Assembly (NCBI GenBank): GCA_963932145.1
Contig: OZ010571.1
Coordinates: 154,282,012 to 154,346,011, forward strand
Direction: 5' to 3'
Origin: Acanthosepion lycidas
Lineage: Eukaryota; Mollusca; Cephalopoda; Sepiida; Sepiidae
Length of the DNA: 64,000 bases
A program made the position numbers and the translations under genes. Shown piece after piece: positions 11,996 to 23,269 of the stretch. Position 1 is the first letter of the stretch. The number at the start of each line of letters is the position of its first letter. The notes beneath the pieces were generated by a model, which saw only the letters and a list, made by a program, of their open reading frames with translations, was not told the origin of the DNA and ran no database searches.

Positions 11996-12972
11996 CGCAT
12001 GTCTCACACAAATAATCTTCTTGGGTTGGAATCCAATTAAAATTCTAAGAATATTTTAAATATACTAAAATGTTATATTTTTTTTTCTTGGTCTTTTCTT
12101 CTCTTTATTCAGTTTGCATATTCTGTTGATTTTTAATGTATGGCTTTCAATTAATGTTTTAAAATTAAAACTATACACTTGAAACTGAGAAAATAACTTA
12201 AGCAGATTTGAGGAAAGCTACAACAGCTACTATACTTACTATAAAAAAAAAATATGAAGAAAGATTTCAGTATGAAAATGTTTGTTTACATATAAAAATA
12301 TCATGAAATTTTATTTATATATGAAGGAATATTTTATTCTCATAAAATCTTTCAGACTCTTTGCCAGAATTTTATTAATGATTTTAACAATTAGTCATTT
12401 TTTAAAATTTAGGTACTTTAAAGTTCATCAATAAATTTACAATGTGTTCATGCCTTATGGAAACCATTCTTTTGCGTAATTTTTTTTGACATTTTCCTTC
12501 TAGGTGAGTTTTCACTTTATCTTGCCAATTTAACATTTGAATTAAACTTTTAACTTTCTTAGCAGCAAGTACCAAAAAGATATTAATATTTTGAAGAAAA
12601 AAAAATGATTTGAGAATTTGATATTTTTTTGTTACAGACTAAATACAGCAAACATAGATTTAGAAATGACATTTTATTCCTCTCCATTCTTTTGGGATTC
12701 TTAAGAATTTATCAGATGCATCTGTATAATGTAAAAGACCTATTTATTGTAATCTAATGTAATGCTTTTAGAAACACTTGTATCTTATAACTTAGTATTC
12801 TCCCTTCCATCAATTCACATATACTTACCAAAATCTTTTACAATTTTGTTGCTTTTGTTTTCACTGTTTTCTCTTAGTATAAAAAGAATACCTGATTTTC
12901 ATCTTGGACTTTTGGAGAGATATGAAGAATTTTGAAATTTCAAAACTTGGCTTATAGTTTGTTTGTTTTTTG

Positions 12973-12976
<4 letters not shown>

Positions 12977-13010
<34 letters not shown>
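12977..13010. repeat. (TA)n microsatellite
   Basis: About 17 TA units, continuing as a degenerate CATATA tract. Confidence 0.95.
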
Positions 13011-13025
<15 letters not shown>

Positions 13026-13699
13026 AATACATATATACTTTAAGTGTAACATAAAATGGGAGAAATATATTTAAATTAAAACTATTTCACATTCTCTTAA
13101 TTTTACTGCCATGGCTTTCATAACAAATGTAGCAGAATAGAACACCCACATATGAAGTTCACACACCTGTTTTTTTTTGGGGGGGGGGGTTATTACTTCA
13201 AACTCTATTAATCGAAACCTGTGTTTAAAATAGCCAACCAATTTTTATTTTAAAAAACATGCATTACATCTATCTGTCAGTCTGTACATTTGAGGAATCT
13301 TAAAGAAAATGTGTTCTCTGATGGAAGCATCATGATTTGATCCAGAACACTTTAGTCCACTCAAACACAGAGGGCACCATGGCCCAGCAAAGTTCTATTT
13401 TTCTCTTTTATGAAATGCACACACTCTCAAGATACTTGTTGAAAGCCCATATATGCTGCATTTTGTATTTGAAACTGGGCATTCTCCTACAAAGGAGGAC
13501 ACAGGTTAAATATATTTGAAGTAATAAAAATGTCAGATTAAAAATAAATCCATTAGTTTTGATTACATTCAAAGATTACTACTAATTGTGACAGATGTCA
13601 TATCAGCATGCATTATTTTTTATCAAGAATTAAACTATTTGTAGTTTATTGATTCTAACATGGAAGATGGAAGAAAATAAACATTTTCTATACTTTAAA

Positions 13700-13833
13700 C
13701 TCTCTCTTTCTCTCTCTGTCTCTTTCTCTCTCTGTCTCTTTCTCTCTCTGTCTCTTTCTCTCTCTGTCTCTTTCTCTCTCTGTCTCTTTCTCTCTCTGTC
13801 TCTCTCTCTATCTCTGTCTCTCTCTATCTCTGA
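13700..13833. repeat. CT-rich minisatellite, 16-bp period
   Basis: The unit CTGTCTCTTTCTCTCT recurs, with successive G positions at 13718, 13734 and 13750, and degrades to CT/CTAT repeats at the right end. The serine/leucine-rich frame across it is a repeat artefact. Confidence 0.9.
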
Positions 13834-14546
13834 AGATCAGGTAGGCCAATTGAAGCTAATAACTATCAAATCATTACAAAATAGTTTATAGAATATAACA
13901 ACTTGGTTATTTTAGTTGCTTTGATGTATAGCTTCTACACAAGTTAAGAAAAAAAAAACTATCATATCTATTTCCCTGTATAACTCACTATTTAAATATT
14001 TTTTTTATGGATACTAACCAGACCAGTTTTCTATTAGCTTCTTCCTGCAAATCACAGTTGATTTAAACAAATACTGCTCATTAGACCAACTGAAGGCAAC
14101 ATAGACTATTCAGAATTAGTAAAGAGGAAAGCCACTATATTTCATCAAGGCTGTTATGTAAAGTGCAGCTGCCAACACTGGAGTTTGAATACAGATCACC
14201 AGAGAGCAAACACAGGAGATCCCATTTTGAATAAGTAGATCACATGATGGTAAAAGAAATGTATATATGGGAATTAACGTGGCCTCGAAGTGATCATTAT
14301 ATGGATTATTATTTGGATCACTATGATTACTTTTCAAGCAAGTACTATTAGTGTGAGGGTTATTTGATGGCATCTGACACCAGTATTGTTCAATGGTGTT
14401 ACTATAGTTGTATCAGTGATTACAAAGTCTCTACTACAACGAGCATTAGTTGACATCACAAAAAAGGCAATGTTCAACTGCATGTTTCAATAGTGACAAG
14501 ACAACAAACTGTTTAAGCTTTGCTGATAAGTTTTCATTCATTCAGA

Positions 14547-15280
14547 CCCTAACAGGATTTATTATACGTGGGCGTAATCTTAATAGTATAAGATATGCAG
14601 ATGAAGCTGTGTTGATGGCTGACTCCGAAAGGAACCTATTGGACCTCCTAGATAGCATAGTAGAAGAAAGTCGGGGGATGGGGAAAGAATTAACCATCAA
14701 TTGCAAGAACACAGTCATTGGCAAGAGAAAAAAAAATCTATAGACATGAAGCAGGTGCAGAAGTTAAAATATCTGGGAAGTGTTTTAACAGAAGAGTTAA
14801 GCAAGGTATAGAAAAATGTCATTAGAAACTAAGAAGAGTGCTGGATTGCTATGTTATATCCATCCTCTTTTATGATGGTGAATGCTGGACAATTTCTCTA
14901 AGGATTAGAAAACTAGAGGCAGCAGAAATGTGATTCTACATAAGGATACTGAAAATTCCATGGACAGTGCAAGTAAACAACAAAGTCTTAAAGAAAATGG
15001 CAACAGAAAGAACAACCAATCCAAATCAGAAAAAGATAGCTGAAATTCCTGGGACACACAATGAGGAAGGTGGACTTGAAAAACTTCCCTTGTATATTAA
15101 GGGCAAAAGAGATAAGGGATGAAAGAGGCCACTTACTTAATGGGCTTGTGTGAATGCATAGTGGAACAAGGAGTGGCGACCTTAGCAAAGGGAGAAAATC
15201 TGCTATGAGCCACACAAAATAGGAAATTGTGGAAAGTCATGATCACCTATTTTCTGTAGGGATGCAACACATGAACCTTA
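14547..15280 (+). mobile_element. LINE fragment (endonuclease-RT type), RT to 3' end
   Basis: The translation near 14547-14740 gives FIIRGRNLNSIRYADEAVLM, matching the RT palm region that normally reads INNIRYADDTVLIADSE in this invertebrate LINE family. The YADD catalytic box has become YADE. Next come INCK and then, in other frames, KLKYLGSVLTEE, LDCYVISILFYDGECWTISL, LEAAEM and ILKIPWT, the usual order of the C-terminal part. Frame changes and stops show a dead copy. The copy is 5'-truncated upstream of the palm. The clade is probably RTE-like, but I cannot settle it by eye. Further copies of this family lie at 22.6-24.4, 33.7 and 56.7 kb. Confidence 0.85.
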
Positions 15281-15324
15281 AGTTTTCATTATTTCATCTG
15301 TAACTTTGTAAATTACAAATTATT

Positions 15325-15422
15325 AGGTTGGTGCAAAAATAATGATGTAATAATGTCGTTTTTTGACGTTACAAAATACGTCAAAAAATGACATTATTAC
15401 GTCATTATTTTTGCACCAACCT
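15325..15422. mobile_element. MADE1-like mariner MITE
   Basis: A near-perfect 98-bp palindrome has 45-bp arms (15325-15369 and 15378-15422, two mismatches) around an 8-base centre. The ends read AGGTTGGTGCAAAAATAATG, very close to the terminal repeat of the Hsmar1/MADE1 (cecropia-group) mariners, which starts TTAGGTTGGTGCAAAA. TA dinucleotides lie close to both ends, as expected for a mariner target site. It has no coding capacity and would need a transposase in trans. It sits just after the 3' end of the preceding LINE fragment. Confidence 0.9.
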
Positions 15423-15429
15423 CATACTT

Positions 15430-16457
15430 TGTTGGAGAATTCTATTCATTATTCATGAATAAATTACTAAAATTGTATAAGTTATGAAAGAGACTGAAAT
15501 ATAACTGACTTGTATATGACTGAAGATGTTCTTTTCCTCTTACAAGGTAAAAAAAAAACTTGATTTTTCTAATAGTATTTTATATTTGCTTTAATCTAGC
15601 CAAGAAAACTCTCTTACTTAATAAGTCGAAAGTATTGTTTGGTTAGTATTTGCGTTCTTATGTTTAGTTTGCATTTTGGAAGAGAAATTAGTAATTTAAA
15701 TATTAAAAGTAAGGCTTACCTTATTTCTATGGACATAACTATAAAAACGAATTACCAATTAATGTTTTACAGACTTTCAAATCAAATTTTCTCAGGGAAG
15801 CTTGAAATCTAGCCCTATTCTCAACATAGTTTTTGTTTTTTTTTAAAAAAAAAAAATTCTATATTTAGCATTAACTTCCTCTTACATCAAATTCTCTTAC
15901 TATATTTTACAAGGAATGAGAGTTCTAAGAAAAAAAAAAGTTATATACCCAACCTGCTTTCTTCTCAAATCTTATCAAATGACCAAATATAAATTTTTTT
16001 TTTTCCCCTCACACTATTTAGTTGAACCAATAACTTTTCAGCACAAAGAAACCCTTCTAAAGCAAGTTTTGATGTTTTAGTAAAATTTGGGTGGGGGAAG
16101 TTATTTGACTAAAAGCATTTCATAATCCCCTTGTAAATGTAACAGTAAGATATATAGCTTCTTTTTATATATTACTATATATTATTGTGCATGTGTACAT
16201 ATAATATATACACACACAAACTAAATCTGGATTGTTCTTGTTTGTTTTTTTGTACATATCTACTTTGAGTAGATATTCTTTTTTATGAAGACAGGAAGAT
16301 ACTCTACCTTTCACAGGAACTGGATACAGTCATGCTGATCCTACATTTTAATGTTGGATTCTGTTGTCAGTTTGCTTGTTACATGGTTTACTTACACCAT
16401 TTTCGGATGCTTTTATTCTATATAATATTTTGCTTTTACAAGATGATTAAAAAAAAG

Positions 16458-16504
<47 letters not shown>

Positions 16505-16680
16505 TTAAGTAAATCTATATTTTTATGCCTTGTTTTACCTTTTAATATTCTTGCAGTGAGAAATATTTGAAAGTTGCCTTGCTGTTTTTACTGCTCATAA
16601 TTCAAGTCTAATAATTATAATATTAAATAAGTTTTGGATGAATTGTTTTCAAAATTTATATTTTCGACAAACCTTGCAGA
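15430..16680. other. AT-rich stretch with (AT)n tract
   Basis: No gene was recognised. It includes an (AT)n tract at about 16460-16500 and several short A and T runs. Confidence 0.5.
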
Positions 16681-16682
16681 TA

Positions 16683-16915
16683 TGTGTATAGTGTAACAGT
16701 TATTAGCATGGAAAATGGAATCAGCAGGCAGAGTTCAAATTCTGACCAGGGCATTAACATTCTCTTCATATGAATGCCATTGGGAAAGGTATGAATATAT
16801 ATTTTCTCTTTGTTCGGGGACAGAATAGTAGGACACACTCTACTCTCTTTTGCCTTCATACAGTAACCAATCAAGGACAACTCTGAATTCAAAAGTATGG
16901 ACAAGGCAACAGGAA
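16683..16915 (+). repeat. tRNA-derived SINE, copy 1
   Basis: The head carries a box A-like TAGTGTAACAGTTATTAGCA (16689-16708) and a good box B, GAGTTCAAATTCTGACC (16731-16747), at tRNA-like spacing. The body that follows (CCATTGGGAAAGGTATGAAT ... AACTCTGAATTCAAAAGTAT) matches the reverse complement of 62735-62885, which shows that it is a dispersed family. A T-rich tract follows at 16927-16980. Pol III transcription and LINE-driven mobilisation are inferred from the SINE type. Confidence 0.7.
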
Positions 16916-16980
16916 ACTCTACTCAATGTTCTTTTTCTTTTTTTTTCTTTTTCTTTCTTTTTTTTTTTTTTTTTTTTTCT

Positions 16981-17925
16981 TGAAGAAGAATGGCTATTGC
17001 AATGCACAGATTTTTCTTAAAAAGAAGTTACAGGCAGCCATAATCAGCCACACCCTGGGGTGGGATATGGCATTTTTTTAAAATTAATGTACTTAATCCC
17101 AATTAATGGACTTTGAAGATGCCAAATGAGTAAATTCTCTACAGTCTTTGATATCTTCAGCATTTAATTACTAAGTGGGATAAATAATGATAGTTCTATC
17201 GATTAACAAGCAGGAAATTTTATTTGGCTTGAAGAAAGTCTTTTTGGCATTTTTTTAAGAATGCATATGGCATGAAGAATTTTGATGTCCTACTTCAGAA
17301 TTATTTTAAAATGCAGACATTTTATATCAAGTAACTTTTTTCTTCTTTAAGTAATTCTGGTATTATTTTAAATTGACAGTTGGGCTGTAATTTTAGGCTA
17401 CAAAAACTTTTTCAATGTTTTTTCTTCTATCTGAGTATCTTATTCAAACATTTCACTTTTCATCATTTTCAGTCATTTTACATTTTTATTTCAAATATTA
17501 AGTAAATCTCCCAAAGTACAAGTTTCATAATGATATTTATTATTTTGTATTAAGTGACTAATCTATTTGTTTATGACGGCCAAAGAATTCAAATTAGTTT
17601 CTAGGGATATACATGACTTTTTCTTTGACCAATTCAAATATACAATACAGGTTTTAATAGAAATTTCATGTGAAAATTTTACAGTTGATTAGCAATTTTC
17701 TATTGCTCTTATTGTTTTTGTTTCATTTTAAACTTGTTTTAAATGCTAAATACATTTGGCTTTGTAGACTAAATGACTTGTTTGAATAATAGTTACATAA
17801 CAATAGCATTATTATTGGATTAAAATTATGGGAACTATTTAATAGATAAAATACATGTTTGTTTACCAGATTATTAAATTGTGTATAAGAATTACTTATG
17901 ATATATCTGTAGAAAATAAAATTGC
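16981..17925. other. AT-rich stretch, no gene recognised
   Basis: No coding or RNA signature was recognised on either strand; short T runs only. Confidence 0.5.
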
Positions 17926-17929
17926 AACA

Positions 17930-18960
17930 CCCTGAAGGATTATTTTGATATTTTACCTGGGTATGTACATGTTTAGGGTGTTGTAGATATTCTGAGAAGA
18001 TTTTCAATATTTGGCCATCTTGTGACACTAGTGTACTGTTTAGGTTTGATCTTTATACAGTAATTATATGCTGTGACAATATTCAGTTTGGTGACAGAGG
18101 TCAGTGCAAGCAGATATGTCACAGAAATGCACATATGCTATTTACATTGAATTAGATCTTTTTGTCAGTTTGTGAACCTTTGGAAATTTCTATGCATGCT
18201 GAACATGACTCATTGGTGGTGCTTCAATGTTAAATGGTCAAATGATCATTCTTACATCTATAGACCAGTTTCTGGATGGTTACATAGTATAAACGCCCAC
18301 CAAGATGGAGACATATTTTAAGAGCAACAGTACAGGCTACATAGTATCTCTAACACAGATTGGAGCAAATGTGACCTACTGATACATGTGGATTATTAAA
18401 AATTGCTTACTTGCAGCAGGACTACAAGTACACATGCTTCTAACCAGATTTCCAATTACACCACAGTACCATTGGTGAGAACCTGTTTTTTCTACTTTTA
18501 AGCAAGTGATAGCAACCCTTTTGGGGCATTAACCTCGAGGGTAATATCTTCCCTTATGTATTCACTCATAACACACATGTCCAAACTTTAGAATCATGGT
18601 GTGAGGAGGTTCCTAACTTACAACTCTCAATCATCTTTGGTGTTTGTAGAAGGAACATTGAACTGTGCTGTGTGCATCCAGAACATTATTTAACTCATTT
18701 TGCTGCTATAATTTCAACAAGGAGATGTGATTTTATAAGAGGAGAATATGCTTGTTCACATGATAACAATACAACTTAGCCTCCCTCTGCAAGATGTTTG
18801 ATAATTTCCCTGAATGAACACAATTGCCAAACATCCCCCACTGAACACATTAGCTATGATGGATGATGCCTAAGTCATTCAGTTAACTCTCCTACTAATT
18901 TTAGTATATTGTATTAACAGATCCAAGAGATGTGGAATTTTGTATTACAGTATGGTATCA
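17930..18960 (+). mobile_element. Tc1-like transposon relic
   Basis: Transposase pieces occur in order on the plus strand but in several frames. A segment near 18450 resembles the RFPITPQYHW part before the first catalytic region. SQSSLVFVEGTLNCAVCIQN begins at 18624. It is followed by FQQGDVIL and a region where the HDNARPH box would be (18710-18780), and finally TSPTEHIS near 18830, corresponding to the usual SPDLSPIEHVWD third catalytic region. Many stops and frame changes mark it as dead. ATTGCAACACCCTGAAG near 17930 may be a terminal inverted repeat remnant, with an inverted AGGGTGTTG about 40 bases on. A right end was not found. Confidence 0.8.
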
Positions 18961-19199
18961 ATCATCTGTATGATTGTATGCATGCAAGGGTATAATTGAA
19001 ACATATCTAGTATTGCAGTTTTATTTTTCATCAGTGTATAATTGTAATGGAAGGAACCATTACTAAAGTGACAGCTAGGCTTCAACAGCAGAAGTAAAAA
19101 GTGAAATTCAATAAGTATAGTTAGGTATGAAAAGTAGCAGCAGCAGCAAACAGCACTCATCAGAGGGTAGTTTACATTTAAGGCTCAAAGTTCTCCACT

Positions 19200-19440
19200 C
19201 AGAATTGTCCCACAGGACAATAGCCTAGTGGATTAAAGCTTTATTTCATGAATCTGGTGGCAGTGCGTACTTGAACTCTGTTCAAAGGGGGCAAACAATA
19301 AGAACTAGATGAGATGCCCCTGGACATGGGGAGCAGAATCTACCCCTATAAATACGGGATTCAGTTTGAAATTACCTGAAGGTTACCCAAATTGACAAGC
19401 TCTAGATTTCATCTGGAACATTGTGATAACAACAACTAAG
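19200..19440 (+). repeat. tRNA-derived SINE candidate, second type
   Basis: TAGCCTAGTGG at 19221-19231 is a perfect match to the box A consensus TRGCNNAGYGG. A weaker box B, ACTTGAACTCTG, follows at 19269-19280, near tRNA-like spacing. The following 150 bases would be the body. No second copy was noticed in this window, so the family status is inferred from the promoter only. Confidence 0.5.
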
Positions 19441-19444
19441 ATGG

Positions 19445-20199
19445 GTATAATAGTCTGTGTGTAATAAAAGGAGTTGGTAAAATCGTACTTATTTTTCTTT
19501 TTTATATTCAAATAAAAAATATCAATGTTGTATTAAAAACTAATTTTTCTATTGACTATAACTTGATAACTTTTTAAATAATACTTAAGACAGTTTAGAA
19601 AGATAACTTCTTATTGAAAAACTGTTTCCAATTCCTATTTTTCCTACAGATACCTTGGCTAACACAAAATTATAAATTTTTCTTTATATAACTGAATTCA
19701 TAAGCCCTTCTTTTAACCTGTTTGTTTTTAACCTTTGTATCTTCAAGACATTGAATGTTCTTTATGAATTATATGTACATCCTGTGAACATAATGTAATT
19801 GGCTTGCAGTTCTGCACAACAGCTTGTAAGGTTTTCTTTTATGTGGAATTAAAGAATTGAATACATTTTATCATCCATAAATGCTTCTACACATAGACTC
19901 CATTGAAGATCAAGAAAACTCTCTAATCTGGATTTCTTTTATTTTGTACAATTTATATTTTAATATTTGATCCAATTGTTTATTGCATCTGCATTCCTTC
20001 AAATAGAATGTTCTGAAAGAAATAGTCCACTCTGCATACAAAGTCAAAAGACTTAATCCGATCAGTGCATCATATACATTTTCTTTCTCTTTCAATCCTT
20101 ACATTGTGCTGTAAAGGTTTTACCTTTTTTTTTTTACTGAACCTTTTCGGTAAGGTTCTTAAACAGTTCATTCAGTTATGAGGACACTGATTCTTTCTA

Positions 20200-20254
<55 letters not shown>

Positions 20255-20386
20255 GTGAAGCTGGTTATTTTTCTAGAACAGATTTTATGCTTACAATATT
20301 GTCTTTCTCTAAAAATGGTCTTTCATTAAATATTCACTGTTTATCGTTGCTTAACTTGTGGGTGAATAAGTTTATATTTCCACTGC

Positions 20387-20422
<36 letters not shown>

Positions 20423-21290
20423 GAAATCTCTTTTCTCTATACATGATGACAATTATGTTTCTAATTAGAATTTTTTTCTAATTACATGTTCCTTTATATC
20501 TATAGGAGTTTGCATCATTCTCTCTTTTTGTTAAACATGAGGTTTTATACAAGTTTGAACTTGTCAACCTTTTTTACTTAGCTAGATAGTTAAGTTCAAA
20601 CAACATTTAATGAAAAAATTTATTCCTAATTGCTCCATTTAAAGTTAATTCCTTTTATGTGCCATGTGCTTTCAGGATGTAGGTGGTCATGGCTCTTCAC
20701 AACTTCCTTTCAAATTCTCAAAATTCCTTTTCTTCATTATGTGACAAGAAATTTAAACCATTTCCTACCCTATCTAGTCTTTAACCCCTCCACCCACCCC
20801 CCATTTTTCATTAACACTTCCTTGTTGTTCACATGTTCTATCCTTGGTATTCTCAATATAAGAATATTGAGAATATGGTGTGCAGAACATTTGGGCCACC
20901 TTGGTAAATTAATTACTTTTGTTAATTTTACCCCATAATTGAGTGGGATTGTTTGCCTTTCTCAGTACATTTAATGGTCTTTGAGGGCCAGAAAATGAGT
21001 TACTGTATTTTCATTGATTCTGTATATGATTGAGTATCTTAAGCATAGTGATGCTGAAAAAATAAATGTAAAAATATTGGACCAACAGCAATTATCTCAC
21101 TTTTCAGCTATTCTTAAATTCATTTTTTTTTTTTTTTTTTTTCAAATATAAATTGTTAGTAATTAGGTTTGCTGTCTTTGGATTAAATAATTGACTCATT
21201 TTGATGTAGCATTGAATAGAACAGATTTTCTCATTAGTTATCCCCCCTCCTCATTCTTCTTTGCAGTAATCCCAAAACTCTTGGAGATTT

Positions 21291-21326
<36 letters not shown>

Positions 21327-21330
21327 GAGC
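19445..21330. other. AT-rich gene-free stretch
   Basis: It contains (TA)n at 20199-20222 running into about 30 T, another (TA)n at 20392-20421, a 28-bp hairpin at 20848-20875, and poly-T at about 21121-21142 and 21293-21321. No coding region was recognised, apart from a dispersed repeat copy near 20645 that is listed separately. Confidence 0.5.
20645..20710 (+). repeat. Dispersed repeat, copy 1 of 3
   Basis: TTTTATGTGCCATGTGCTTT, followed by a block reading CATGGCTCTTCACAACTTCC, aligns with 60185-60245 and more weakly with 63785-63825. The family is not recognised. It may be part of a SINE or of a LINE untranslated region, because the 60.2-kb copy lies just upstream of a Jockey-like LINE fragment. 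Confidence 0.55.
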
Positions 21331-21339
21331 ACTTGTTTC

Positions 21340-22141
21340 TTTAGTTTCCATCACAATGGTTCAATTATATTGAGATTAGGAATTTTGAGCTGGCCAGTCT
21401 TCCAAATGTTGACTATCATCTACAAGAAACCTTTTTGTTGCATTTGATGTGTGGCAAGGAGAAACATCATGCTGAAAAAATTGTCCATCTCTATAGTCTG
21501 GCAGAAAATTATACTGTAGTAAACTAATATAGTTTTCGCTCTTTAGGCTTTCATCAACTTTTACCAATTTTTTGTTGCACCCCACACACACCATTACATG
21601 TCCATAACCAAATTTTACCATCTTCTTTATGTATCTTACTTTGTTTCTTTCTCCCACTGATCTTATGTTCTCTTGCATTAAAATGTAACTCTATTTTGCA
21701 TTCATCACTAAAAATTACTTTTTGCCACTTTCCAGCACCTCATTTTAGATGATCCTTTAACCACTTCAATCTTCTATTCTGATATTCATTGATTTTGTTT
21801 TTTCTCTCACGATATATCTATTTAAATTGTTTTTTTAAATAACCTGCATATTGCATCAAGTGAGTACTCACTGTTAGGACTGCATTCACTCCTCACTTGT
21901 CTAGTTCTTAATTTTGGATTGTCTATTGACACTCTCACATGCTTTCTCTTGTGTCTCTTGCCTAACTTTTATAGTCTTCCCATTTTCTTTGCATTTAAAA
22001 CACGTCCAGTGGTAGCAACCATCTTTTGAATGGGTTGAACACTGTTTCTGGAAGTTCTCAGCCACCTGGCTATCTCTTGTTGAGATAATTTCCCTTCAAA
22101 ATCACAACCTTCATCTTTGTTTCAGCAGAAATTTTAGCCAT
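21340..22141 (-). mobile_element. Tc1-like transposon relic
   Basis: On the minus strand an ATG at 22141-22139 begins MAKISAETKMKVVIL. The helix-turn-helix part follows in another frame (LSQQEIARWLRTSRNSVQ), a 1-base shift. Next come a TGRVLNAKK / VRVSIDNPKLRTRQV segment and, near 21720, VIFSDECKIELHF, the first catalytic region (FSDE). The longest open piece (21678-21376, 100 residues) contains YGHVMVCVG, FQHDVSPCHTSNATKRFL and LEDWPAQNS, that is the second catalytic region and the WPAQSPDLNP region. After another frame change the rest reads PNLNIIEP. Full Tc1 transposases are about 340 residues, so most of the length is present in pieces. Terminal repeats were not identified. Confidence 0.87.
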
Positions 22142-22149
22142 GATTTTAG

Positions 22150-22640
22150 TATGTAAAAAAAAAAAAAAAAAAAGAAAAAAGAAAAAAAAAGCATCAAGTT
22201 AATTTTCAATTACAATGACTTGCCAATGCACTTTACACTCATTAATAAGATAGAACAATTCTTATTTAGGAATTTGCAGATTATCATGACTTTATAATCT
22301 TAGATCTTTTATTGATCCAATAGTTTTGCTTGGCCTTTTTTTTTTTCAAATGCAAACTGATTAAAGCAGTGTATCTTCTGTTACATGGCATTTACAAAAA
22401 GGCAACATTTTATTTTCCAAACATCAAGGTCCACAGACACTACTGATAAAAGCTTACTGTTAAACAATCTTAATAAAATAAAGGTGTATAATCATTTCAT
22501 GAAGTTGTACCAAAACTTTTTACATGCCAGTGTATAAAATGTCTCTATTTTGTATTGTACATTTTGGGCTGACCCTCTTACTAATACATACTGTCTTACA
22601 AGTGATGGTTCATGTTCCTTTTTTTTTTTTTTTTTTTTTT
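22150..22640. other. Unassigned stretch with A and T runs
   Basis: An interrupted A-rich tract at 22156-22190 directly precedes the Tc1 start, and poly-T lies at about 22620-22641. No gene was seen. A string CACTGGCATGTAAAAAGTTT (minus strand, near 22522) could be a Tc1-type terminal repeat, but no partner was found. Confidence 0.4.
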
Positions 22641-23110
22641 TCCCACTTTCTTTTTTTACCTTGTCTAGAAGTACCTACAGTTTTCTTTCTGCCATCAATA
22701 TGGTATCATCTTTTATATCTTATGTCATTCAGATTGTACCAACCAATAATAAATCCCAGCAGAAACTCCATCTCTCTTAAGATCACCTTACTGTATAGAT
22801 TAAATAAATTCGGTTAGAAGATTCACCCTTGTCTTATACCCTTTTCAGTTTTTGTGTACTTGCTCAAATCCTTTTCTGTCCATATGCGGGCGCTTAGTTT
22901 TCACTAAGTGTTCTAGATTATTCTAATTTACCTAACAATTCAAATAGATCCTTGTCATGATTTTACATAGTCGACTAAGCATGGGTATACATCCATCCTT
23001 CTGCATTTTTATTGCTTGCTTTGATAGCATTCTGATAATAAAGATTACATTTCTTGTTCTAGTATCTTTTAACAAAACCATACTCTTCTTGCTCTATTAT
23101 TTATTTATGC
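22640..23110 (-). mobile_element. LINE fragment (same family), RT region, copy A
   Basis: Minus-strand reading gives EQEEYGFVK, LFELLGKLE and FLLGFIIGWYNLNDIRY in shifting frames. These match the RT finger/palm part of the family at 14.5 and 56.7 kb, which there reads EQCGFV, DLFELLGKL and GFIIGGHNINNIRYADD. Stops and shifts are frequent. The left part of its sequence is homologous to the right part of the neighbouring copy at 23270-24372, so these are two copies and not one element. Confidence 0.75.
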
Positions 23111-23269
23111 TATTTATTAGATGATAGGTTTAATAAATAATTCTTAAGATTACCTTTTATTTGAAAAATGTTTTATTGATGAAATTTTAAGAGCAATTTA
23201 ATAATTAAACCATAAGAAAAACAAATAAGTCAATTTACTGATAGTTGAAATAAATATTTGTCATACCTT

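Larger units (their letters stand above)
10825..14540. other. Gene-free stretch with microsatellites
   Basis: No gene was recognised. It contains a (GCT)n tract, a GA/GT compound tract, a (TA)n tract and a CT-rich 16-bp repeat, listed separately. The sequence at 11200-11460 and 13330-13520 is somewhat more complex but gives no family I recognise. Confidence 0.45.

Noticed and set aside
13700-13833. Regular repeats considered as a CRISPR array
   Set aside because: There are no unique spacers; it is a simple CT-rich minisatellite in animal-type DNA. The same holds for the 22-bp and 23-bp arrays.
13649-13891. 80-codon Ser/Leu-rich frame
   Set aside because: It is driven by the CT-rich 16-bp repeat.
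22440-22530. TIR-like string CACTGGCATGTAAAAAGTTT upstream of the Tc1 relic
   Set aside because: No matching inverted partner was found near the other end, so the element boundary was not extended.
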